Assembly: GCA_902773265.1 (NCBI GenBank) | Contig: CACYDZ010000205.1 | Span: 1-5,043, forward strand | DNA from: an uncultured Ruminococcus sp. | Lineage (GTDB): Bacteria > Bacillota > Clostridia > Oscillospirales > Acutalibacteraceae | Reading direction: 5' to 3' | DNA: 5,043 nt | Shown here: in pieces, positions 1 through 5,043 of the stretch | Position numbering within the stretch: position 1 is the stretch's first letter | Layout of the letters: each line of letters opens with the position of its first letter | Made by a program: the position numbers and the translations under genes | Notes under the pieces: generated by a model | Databases searched by the model: none | What the model saw: only the letters and a program-made list of their open reading frames with translations | Told to the model about the DNA's origin: nothing

Positions 1-1
1 A

Positions 2-1954
2 CATGATTATCAGGAAACATCTCTGGATTTGTCACGGGCAATCGTCAGCAACGGCAATACCAATACTGACCATTCTGTTACCCTGTATTCTTCAGGGACA
101 ATAGAATTTCAGGATATCCATATTCCGATAGGGTCTGTCTGTCTGGAAACAGTCAACAATCTTTCGGCAACAACAGAAGTCAGTCTGCAATATTCTGATG
201 AAACCAATGTACAATACCGTAACCCTATTAAATTTACCATAATTCAGAATAATCCCAAATCTTCCAATGTGTACTGTGCGTTTTCGGGAAAAGTGGATAA
301 ACTGCTTTTTACGGTCAATGCAGAAAATGTGATAGTCAAATCTATCACCCTTAACCAACCTATAACGGCGGATATCAATCCTGTAAGAATGGCAGTGGTG
401 TTAGGGTTTGCATGGTTATGCTATTTCCTGAAAAAATCGGAAATTGCCCGAAAACCTGTAAAATCCTGTGGTTATGCTATGACAGTCAGCACGATTGCTT
501 TAAGTATTGTGTTTGTCGGTATGGCACTGTTTTCGATAAATATTTACAGGGGAAATGAAAATTCTACTACCGATGACGAATTTTCTCTTACAACAGGCAA
601 CCAGATGACTTATGAACTTGTCAACGCCTTTGAAAAAGGACAGGTTCATCTGGAAACTGAAGTCGATGACAGCCTTATCCAGCTAGAAAATCCCTATGAC
701 TGGAGTATGCGGAAAAACAACAATGTTGTTTCTAAATGGGACCATGTGTATTATAACGGTCATTATTATTCTTACTATGGTATAGCTCCTGTAGTGTTGC
801 TGTTTATCCCGTATCACCTTTTTACGGGTTACTATTTTCCGACAGTGTGGGCAGTATTTTTATTTGGGGCAACAGGAATTATTTTTCTTATTAAATTTTT
901 CCAGACATTTATGAAAAAATACTTTTCAGATATTCCCTTTGGGATAAGTTTTGGCAGTTGTCTGATAGTGGTATGTTGTTGTTCGGTGTGGTTCAACTTT
1001 GTGACGCCGAATTTCTATGAGATTGCACAGACTTCAGGATTTGCCTGTATTACAGTAGGAGCGTATTTCCTGCTGACTTCCAATATACTTGATGGTAAAT
1101 CTGTTCACTATGTTCGGCTGTGCATATCTTCCGTATTTCTTGCTTTGTCGGTGTTATGCCGACCGACTTTAGCGGTTTACTGTATTGTAGGTGTGATGTG
1201 TATTGTATTCGGATTTTTCCGCATGAAATCTCCGAGCATAACCACTAAAAAATATATACAGTATTTCAGTTGTGCATTGTTGCCGTATATCATTTTAGGT
1301 ACTGTGCAGATGCTCTATAATTATCAGCGTTTCGGCAACATATTTGATTTCGGTATTGACTATTCCATTACCATCAACGATTTTACCCGTGCAGAATCTC
1401 ATCTCTCACAAGTGATGATAGGCTTTTTCAATTTTCTGTTTGTCTTTCCCGAAATCAATACAACCTTTCCGTTTATTCACTCTCAGTTTGACCTGCTTGA
1501 TGTACACGGTTATTATTTTGTCGCCAACACGATTGCCTGTGGTCTGCTGTTCAAGGCACTTCCCACACTTTCCTATTTGTACGGTGTCAGAGCATACCGT
1601 CTTGCTCCCGTACAGTACAGAAAACAAAATACTGCTTTATTGCTGTCCGGGTGTATCGTTGCTCCGTTCATCATTATCTTTTCCATAGCCGAAAGCGGTT
1701 ATGGTGTTCGCTATGCAACCGATTTTGCATGGCAGATAATTCTGGGGGCATTGGTAATCGCTTTTATCCTCTATCGCAATACCAAAAATGCGGGATTGAA
1801 AAATATTATGCAGAAATTATTGGTTATTTCTGTTGTGGTAAGCATGATTATCAGCTTTACGCAGATGTATGAATACCATATCAGAAATGTGAAGATGATA
1901 GAAATTCAGGCGGAATTTATGAATTTTGCCCACAACTTTACTTTCTGGCAGTAA
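2..1954 (+). CDS. GT-C-like polytopic membrane protein, putative glycosyltransferase, 5'-truncated by the window
   Basis: Residues are counted from the first full codon in the window (650 are visible). The frame has no stop back to the left edge (HDYQETSLD precedes the TTG at 29), so that TTG is not a credible start and the N-terminus is missing. Residues 1-125 are hydrophilic and beta-rich, probably an extracytoplasmic domain. About 13 hydrophobic segments follow, roughly at 130-144, 157-180, 261-275, 281-300, 315-333, 342-360, 372-386, 388-406, 420-437, 470-484, 504-521, 543-562 and 604-620. A lysine/arginine-rich linker (145-155) fits the cytoplasmic side, which puts the 181-260 loop outside. 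That loop holds NPYDWSMR and then WDHVYYNGHYYSYYG, a signature I associate with uncharacterised GT-C-like proteins. NYQRFGNIFDFG (440-451) and RYATDFAW (570-577) recall other GT-C motifs. By family analogy it would transfer sugar from a lipid-linked donor to a cell-surface glycan, but donor and acceptor are unknown. No clear terminator follows. A non-enzymatic membrane role is possible. Confidence 0.75.
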   Translation, partial: HDYQETSLDLSRAIVSNGNTNTDHSVTLYSSGTIEFQDIHIPIGSVCLETVNNLSATTEVSLQYSDETNVQYRNPIKFTIIQNNPKSSNVYCAFSGKVDKLLFTVNAENVIVKSITLNQPITADINPVRMAVVLGFAWLCYFLKKSEIARKPVKSCGYAMTVSTIALSIVFVGMALFSINIYRGNENSTTDDEFSLTTGNQMTYELVNAFEKGQVHLETEVDDSLIQLENPYDWSMRKNNNVVSKWDHVYYNGHYYSYYGIAPVVLLFIPYHLFTGYYFPTVWAVFLFGATGIIFLIKFFQTFMKKYFSDIPFGISFGSCLIVVCCCSVWFNFVTPNFYEIAQTSGFACITVGAYFLLTSNILDGKSVHYVRLCISSVFLALSVLCRPTLAVYCIVGVMCIVFGFFRMKSPSITTKKYIQYFSCALLPYIILGTVQMLYNYQRFGNIFDFGIDYSITINDFTRAESHLSQVMIGFFNFLFVFPEINTTFPFIHSQFDLLDVHGYYFVANTIACGLLFKALPTLSYLYGVRAYRLAPVQYRKQNTALLLSGCIVAPFIIIFSIAESGYGVRYATDFAWQIILGALVIAFILYRNTKNAGLKNIMQKLLVISVVVSMIISFTQMYEYHIRNVKMIEIQAEFMNFAHNFTFWQ

Positions 1955-2029
1955 CGGTATCGCCAAAATAAATCATAAATTTTGTATAAATAACCAAAAA
2001 GAAATCGTAATTTTTTATTGTTATTATAC

Positions 2030-2058
2030 TATACATTTTGACCGTCAGGTGTTATAAT
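2030..2058 (+). promoter_or_regulatory. Sigma-A-type extended -10 promoter for the APH-fold kinase gene
   Basis: A perfect TATAAT lies at 2053-2058 and is preceded by TG at 2050-2051, giving TGTTATAAT, an extended -10. With a 17-base spacer the -35 position is TATACA (2030-2035), a 4/6 match to TTGACA; the extended -10 could make up for this. Transcription would start near 2065, leaving a leader of about 50 bases before the ATG at 2116. The spacer contains the short dyad TGAC-C-GTCA (2039-2047), which could be an operator half-site pair or chance. The promoter implies that the kinase is transcribed independently of the membrane protein gene upstream. Confidence 0.7.
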
Positions 2059-2101
2059 GTAGGTAGACTGATAGTTGACTTTCACAGTTGATGATACAAA
2101 G

Positions 2102-2109
2102 AAAGGTGG
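2102..2109 (+). promoter_or_regulatory. Ribosome binding site of the APH-fold kinase gene
   Basis: AAAGGTGG is one mismatch from the AAAGGAGG anti-16S consensus. It ends six bases before the ATG at 2116, which is good spacing and supports that start. Confidence 0.75.
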
Positions 2110-2115
2110 ATTTAT

Positions 2116-2868
2116 ATGGCAAAAGAAAAAATTCTGGCTCAGCGTACAGGGAAACTCGTCTATAAAGACGGCGATAAGGTAATCAAGCTGTTTGACGGAA
2201 AATATTTCCCGAAGTCGGATATACTCAACGAGGCGTTAAATCAAGCAAGAGTGGAGGAAACAGGACTTCCTATCCCCGAATTGCGTGCCGTTTCGCTGAT
2301 AGACGGTCAGTGGGCAATCACGATAGACTATGTTGAGGGAAAAACTATTCAGGAACTGATGAACGAAAATCCTGATAGAATTGATGAATATCTGGATATG
2401 TTCGTGGATATACAGCTGGAGATTATGAGTAAGAAAGCACCGCTGCTCAACAAACTCAAGGACAAGATGAACCGTAAAATCTCATCGCTGAAAGATATCG
2501 ACGCAACAACCCGTTACGATTTGCATACCCGTCTGGAGGCAATGCCGAAACATACCAAAGTATGTCACGGAGATTTCAACCCGAGTAATGTCATCATAGA
2601 CGCAGAGGGTAAATTCCATATTCTGGACTGGTCACACGCTACACAGGGTAACGCTTCGGCAGATGCCGCAAGAACATTCTTACTGTTCTCTCTCAGACAG
2701 CCTGAACTGGCAGATAAATATCTGAAACTGTTCTGTACAAAAAGCAATACCGCAAAACAGTATGTACAACAGTGGTTGCCGATTGTTGCCGCTTCTCAGC
2801 TGACCAAAGATGTCGGTGAAGAAAGAGAATTTCTTTTGAAATGGATTGATGTTGTCGAATACGACTAA
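2116..2868 (+). CDS. Aminoglycoside-phosphotransferase-fold (APH/choline-kinase-like) kinase, substrate unknown
   Basis: This is a complete 250-residue soluble protein with no signal peptide or membrane segment. The kinase-like fold reads in order: a short N-lobe strand (GKLVYKDGDKVIKLF, residues 12-26) with K24 as the probable ATP-binding lysine; an acidic helix (38-48) offering E39, E47 or E48 as its partner; a hinge at IDYVEGKT (70-77); a helical insert (about 85-145); the Brenner motif HGDFNPSN (151-158) with catalytic D153 and metal ligand N158; and ILDWSHA (169-175) with D171 as the DFG-equivalent metal-binding residue. All key residues are present, so it should be an active phosphotransferase. 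It is shorter than classical APH resistance enzymes and resembles the family described as TIGR02172 (Fibrobacter paralogous family related to Pfam APH), a resemblance drawn from memory. The substrate may be a small alcohol, amino-sugar or metabolite; drug resistance should not be assumed. It has its own promoter, Shine-Dalgarno sequence and terminator, so it is probably monocistronic. Confidence 0.85.
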   Translation: MAKEKILAQRTGKLVYKDGDKVIKLFDGKYFPKSDILNEALNQARVEETGLPIPELRAVSLIDGQWAITIDYVEGKTIQELMNENPDRIDEYLDMFVDIQLEIMSKKAPLLNKLKDKMNRKISSLKDIDATTRYDLHTRLEAMPKHTKVCHGDFNPSNVIIDAEGKFHILDWSHATQGNASADAARTFLLFSLRQPELADKYLKLFCTKSNTAKQYVQQWLPIVAASQLTKDVGEEREFLLKWIDVVEYD

Positions 2869-2881
2869 TCATTAATGAAAC

Positions 2882-2922
2882 ACGGAAAACGGAAAATGAT
2901 TTTTCGTTTTCCGTATTTTTTT
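2882..2922 (+). terminator. Rho-independent terminator of the APH-fold kinase gene
   Basis: The arms at 2882-2896 and 2900-2914 form a 15-bp stem (ACGGAAAACG core, one G-U pair) around the loop TGA. A run of seven T at 2916-2922 follows after one A. It starts 13 bases after the kinase stop codon. On the other strand no comparable T run follows the stem, so it mainly serves plus-strand transcripts. Confidence 0.9.
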
Positions 2923-3058
2923 GAAAAAAACACCACTTTTTTCGCTGTCACTTATATCATAATGCACAAATATTTTATCGAAATGTTCGATTTAAGTACG
3001 GATACCGGTTTAAAAATTTGCTTTTAACAAAAATATTTGTTCAACTTTTTAAATTTGC
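2923..3058. other. AT-rich convergent intergenic spacer
   Basis: No gene is seen between the two converging genes. Two short dyads are visible: ATCGAA-ATG-TTCGAT (2977-2991) and AACAAA-AATA-TTTGTT (3026-3041). The second sits 17 bases past the uvrC stop, but on the minus strand it is followed by AAAAGC rather than a T run, so it is a poor terminator. The 10-mer AAATTTGCTT occurs at 3014-3023 and again at 3051-3060, the latter overlapping the uvrC stop codon. No convincing uvrC terminator was found. Confidence 0.5.
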
Positions 3059-4891
3059 TTATTTTGACAAGAAGTGAAAATAGCGATAGATATTTTCGGC
3101 AACTGTTCTGGTTATAGACGGCACTTTTTCCAGCTGAGAAATTTCGGCAGACCTGATATTCTCCATCGCTCCGAAATATTTCAGCAAATCCTTTGCTCTC
3201 TTTTCACCAACACCCTCAATTTCTGTTAAAGAACTTTTAAAAGCTGTAAGTTTTCTTTTTTTTCGGTGATAGCCTATGGCAAAACGGTGAACTTCTTCCT
3301 GAATAGCAGAAACCAGCGTAAAGACATTACGATTATTTTTAATAGTAATCTCTTTTTGCGATGAAGTAATGGCACGGGTCTTATGACTGCCGTCTTTAAC
3401 CATACCGAAAAGGGGAATATAAGCATATCCCTTTTCTTCAAGCACTTTAGCAACCACATGGATTTGTCCCTTGCCACCGTCCAGCAATATCAAATCTGGC
3501 AATCTCCCAAAACCGCTGTTTTCATCTTTGTGTTTTTCATATTCGTCAAGCCGTCTTTCCATCACTTCTGCCATAGATGCATAATCATCTTGTCCGACAA
3601 CCGTTTTGATTTCAAATTTGCGGTAGGCACTTTTGAGAGGTCTGCCGTTCTCAAAAACGACCATTCCCGCAACATTCGCCGTACCACTCTGATGGGAAAT
3701 ATCATAGGATTCAATATAGACGGGTGTTTTGGCTAATCCCAGCATATTACCCAAATCATTGAGGGCAATAATCTCCTTTCCGACATAGCCTTTTTGTTGT
3801 GCAAAGTGTTCACCTGCGTTATTACGGCACATCTGTACCAGTTTATACTGTTCTCCCTTTTTCGGAATGATTATACTTACCTTTTTCCCTGATTTTTCCC
3901 TTAGCCATTGTTCAACCAGTTCTTTATCCACAATATCTCCGTCCAGAACAATTCGTTTTGGGATATAGTTTCGTAAAGAGTAGTATTGCAAAATAAAATC
4001 ACTGCGGGTCTGTTCAGTGGTGTCAGCATTATCCAGAATGAAATTTTCCCTGTCAAAAAGTTTCCCCTGTCGGAAATTAAATACTTCAAAACTGACTTTG
4101 TTATCCTGCATAATAAGTGCAATAATATCCTGTTCTTGTATAGAGGTAAAAACTACTTTCTGATTTTCTTTCATTTTTTTTACGGCAAAAATACGGTCAC
4201 GGATTTTTGCTGCTCTTTCAAAGTCCAGATTCTCTGAGGCTTTCTGCATCTCTTCAGTCATTTTTTTGATATCGGTATTGTTTTCGCCTTTGAGAAACTT
4301 TACGGCTTCGGCAATATTTTCACGGTACTCTTCCAGAGAGATTTTCCCTATACAGGGTGCATTGCACAGCTTGATATGATAATTCAAACAGGCTCGCCCT
4401 TTACCGATATCCTGTGGGAATTTTCTATCACAATCAGGAATTCTGAAAATTTTTCTGGCTTGTGCCAATGCTTCCGAAACGGTGTGATAACTCATATATG
4501 GTCCTATATATTCTGCACCGTCATTCTGCACTTTTCGGACAACGGTAATTTTTGCCCATTCTTCATTGCCAACTCTTAAATAATGATAGCCTTTGTCATC
4601 TTTCAGCAATATATTATAGTGTGGTTGGTGTTGTTTTATCAGACTACATTCCAATACCAATGCTTCAAATTCGCTGTCGGTAATGATATAATCAAAATCG
4701 CTCACATTTTCAACCATACGGATAACTTTCGGGGAATGATTGGTCTGTGAACCGAAATATTGACTGACCCTGTTTTTCAATGCTTTAGCCTTGCCGATAT
4801 AGATAATCTTGTCCTGACTGTCACGCATGAGATACACTCCTGGCAAAAACGGTAATGACATCGCTTTTTTGCGTAAATCCTGTATTTCCAA
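3059..4891 (-). CDS. uvrC: UvrABC excinuclease subunit C
   Basis: UvrC joins the UvrB-DNA pre-incision complex in the cytoplasm and cuts the damaged strand on both sides of a lesion in nucleotide excision repair. The 610-residue length is normal. Domains in order: GIY-YIG nuclease (about 14-95) with GVY (18-20), YIG (31-33), R41 and metal-binding E81, for the 3' cut; a cysteine cluster C154, C168, C176 and C180, matching the four cysteines that bind a [4Fe-4S] cluster in E. coli UvrC; a UVR motif (about 205-240), which contacts UvrB; an RNase-H-like nuclease with the D397 (YDISH), D471 (LLDGGKGQ) and H535 (EEVHRF) triad, for the 5' cut; and tandem helix-hairpin-helix DNA-binding motifs (about 553-607). 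All catalytic residues are intact. The start is TTG at 4891-4889: a stop lies just upstream in frame (4906-4904), a strong Shine-Dalgarno sequence precedes it, and the first internal ATG (residue 11) has a weaker ribosome site and would trim the domain edge. No GAAC-N4-GTTC SOS box is visible upstream. Confidence 0.98.
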   Translation of the reverse strand: MEIQDLRKKAMSLPFLPGVYLMRDSQDKIIYIGKAKALKNRVSQYFGSQTNHSPKVIRMVENVSDFDYIITDSEFEALVLECSLIKQHQPHYNILLKDDKGYHYLRVGNEEWAKITVVRKVQNDGAEYIGPYMSYHTVSEALAQARKIFRIPDCDRKFPQDIGKGRACLNYHIKLCNAPCIGKISLEEYRENIAEAVKFLKGENNTDIKKMTEEMQKASENLDFERAAKIRDRIFAVKKMKENQKVVFTSIQEQDIIALIMQDNKVSFEVFNFRQGKLFDRENFILDNADTTEQTRSDFILQYYSLRNYIPKRIVLDGDIVDKELVEQWLREKSGKKVSIIIPKKGEQYKLVQMCRNNAGEHFAQQKGYVGKEIIALNDLGNMLGLAKTPVYIESYDISHQSGTANVAGMVVFENGRPLKSAYRKFEIKTVVGQDDYASMAEVMERRLDEYEKHKDENSGFGRLPDLILLDGGKGQIHVVAKVLEEKGYAYIPLFGMVKDGSHKTRAITSSQKEITIKNNRNVFTLVSAIQEEVHRFAIGYHRKKRKLTAFKSSLTEIEGVGEKRAKDLLKYFGAMENIRSAEISQLEKVPSITRTVAENIYRYFHFLSK

Positions 4892-4896
4892 AAAAT

Positions 4897-4905
4897 CCTC
4901 TCCTC
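4897..4905 (-). promoter_or_regulatory. Ribosome binding site that decides the uvrC TTG start
   Basis: The minus strand reads GAGGAGAGG, a strong Shine-Dalgarno match five bases before the TTG at 4891-4889. It overlaps the in-frame upstream stop (4906-4904), so translation cannot start earlier, and its position selects TTG over the ATG at 4861-4859. Confidence 0.85.
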
Positions 4906-4908
4906 AAG

Positions 4909-4922
4909 TGTCAGCGGTGACA
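4909..4922. promoter_or_regulatory. TGTCA-N4-TGACA dyad near the uvrC transcription start
   Basis: A perfect 5-bp inverted repeat with a 4-base centre (GCGG). Beyond one mismatch on each side the flanks pair again (AA with TT at 4906-4907 and 4924-4925). It lies between the candidate -10 and the Shine-Dalgarno sequence of uvrC, over the expected start of transcription, where a repressor would block. No regulator family is assigned, and chance is possible at this length. Confidence 0.35.
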
Positions 4923-4950
4923 ATTAAAAGTTTTTGTCAACTTTTTTCAA
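4923..4950 (-). promoter_or_regulatory. Candidate uvrC promoter
   Basis: On the minus strand, TTGAAA (4950-4945, 5/6) and TTTAAT (4928-4923, 5/6) are separated by 16 bases, with transcription expected near 4916 and a leader of about 25 bases. The -35 falls inside the first hairpin of the repeat-like element. A perfect TTGACA at 4940-4935 has no matching -10. The true promoter may lie beyond the window. Confidence 0.4.
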
Positions 4951-5043
4951 AAAGTTGTGGGGTCGAGGGGCAAAGCCCCTCGTGGGATTTTTAAGGGCGA
5001 AGCCCTTAAACTCCCCGAGAAAATCCAAAATCTGCGTAAGCAG
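4926..5043. repeat. Multi-hairpin intergenic element, probably a dispersed repeat, cut by the right edge
   Basis: Four consecutive compact hairpins are visible. H1 has arms CAACTTTTT (4938-4946) and AAAAAGTTG (4949-4957). H2 is CGAGGGGC-AAA-GCCCCTCG (4964-4982), a perfect 8-bp stem. H3 has the 9-bp arms TTTAAGGGC and GCCCTTAAA around GAA (4990-5010). H4 is CTGC-GTAA-GCAG (5032-5043), reaching the edge. GGATTTT (4985-4991) can also pair with AAAATCC (5020-5026) around H3. There is no open reading frame of note, and the GC-rich blocks contrast with the AT-rich surroundings. The pattern (A/T-rich AAGTT arm, then GGGGC-type hairpins) resembles intergenic repeats I associate with Ruminococcus-like Firmicutes. 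One copy alone cannot prove repetition. H2 and H3 lack the T run of a normal terminator on either strand, though H3 has T at 4988-4992 on its left flank. Confidence 0.55.

Noticed and set aside
29..31. TTG as the start of the membrane protein gene
   Set aside because: The frame continues without a stop to the left edge, and no Shine-Dalgarno sequence precedes the TTG; the gene is simply cut by the window.
1955..2029. A terminator for the membrane protein gene
   Set aside because: Only a 3-bp GGC/GCC pairing and scattered AT runs are present; no stem followed by a T run was found.
2038..2043. TTGACC as the -35 box of the kinase promoter
   Set aside because: It is only 9 bases from the TATAAT at 2053, and no -10-like hexamer lies 16-18 bases downstream.
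2977..2991. ATCGAA-ATG-TTCGAT as a LexA/SOS box
   Set aside because: The spacing does not fit GAAC-N4-GTTC, and it lies downstream of both converging genes, not at a promoter.
3383..3736. 117-codon plus-strand open frame inside uvrC
   Set aside because: It is the antisense shadow of a highly conserved coding region and shows no recognisable domain; no ribosome site was identified for it.
4935..4940. Perfect minus-strand TTGACA as the uvrC -35
   Set aside because: At 16-18 bases spacing the sequence is GC-rich (ACCGCT region) and does not resemble TATAAT.
4964..5010. H2 and H3 as ordinary tandem intrinsic terminators
   Set aside because: Neither stem is followed by a proper T run: plus-strand H3 is followed by CTCCCC and minus-strand H2 by ACCCC. 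Minus-strand H3 is followed by a run of A, plus-strand H2 by TGGGATTTTT, which is too distant.
1..5043. CRISPR array, tRNA, rRNA, transposase, phage or toxin-antitoxin module
   Set aside because: No regularly spaced repeats, no tRNA- or rRNA-like segments, and no coding sequence of these families were seen on either strand.

Overview
The window is AT-rich and carries normal bacterial signals: an extended -10 promoter, Shine-Dalgarno sequences, a TTG start and a rho-independent terminator. The UvrC sequence, the low GC content and the G/C-hairpin intergenic element at the right edge together suggest a low-GC Firmicute, probably a Clostridia/Ruminococcus-like gut bacterium. That placement is inference from style, not from a marker gene.

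Layout. (1) Positions 2-1954, plus strand: the 3' part of a large polytopic membrane protein that resembles the GT-C type of membrane glycosyltransferase. Its frame is open to the left edge, so the true start lies outside the window. (2) Positions 1955-2115: intergenic, with an extended -10 promoter and a ribosome binding site for the next gene. (3) Positions 2116-2868, plus strand: a complete 250-residue aminoglycoside-phosphotransferase-fold (APH/choline-kinase-like) kinase with intact catalytic motifs. A strong intrinsic terminator follows at 2882-2922. (4) Positions 2923-3058: an AT-rich convergent spacer with only short dyads. (5) Positions 3059-4891, minus strand: complete uvrC, the incision nuclease of nucleotide excision repair, with a TTG start and a strong Shine-Dalgarno sequence. 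(6) Positions 4892-5043: the uvrC upstream region, with a candidate promoter, a TGTCA-N4-TGACA dyad, and a run of compact hairpins that looks like a dispersed intergenic repeat continuing past the right edge.

The three genes do not form an obvious pathway. The kinase gene has its own promoter and terminator and looks monocistronic. uvrC converges on it from the other strand and is a housekeeping gene. The membrane protein belongs to whatever lies to the left. I see no defence system, phage, transposase, CRISPR array, tRNA or rRNA. The least explained part is the multi-hairpin element upstream of uvrC. The APH-fold kinase and the GT-C-like protein both have unknown substrates.
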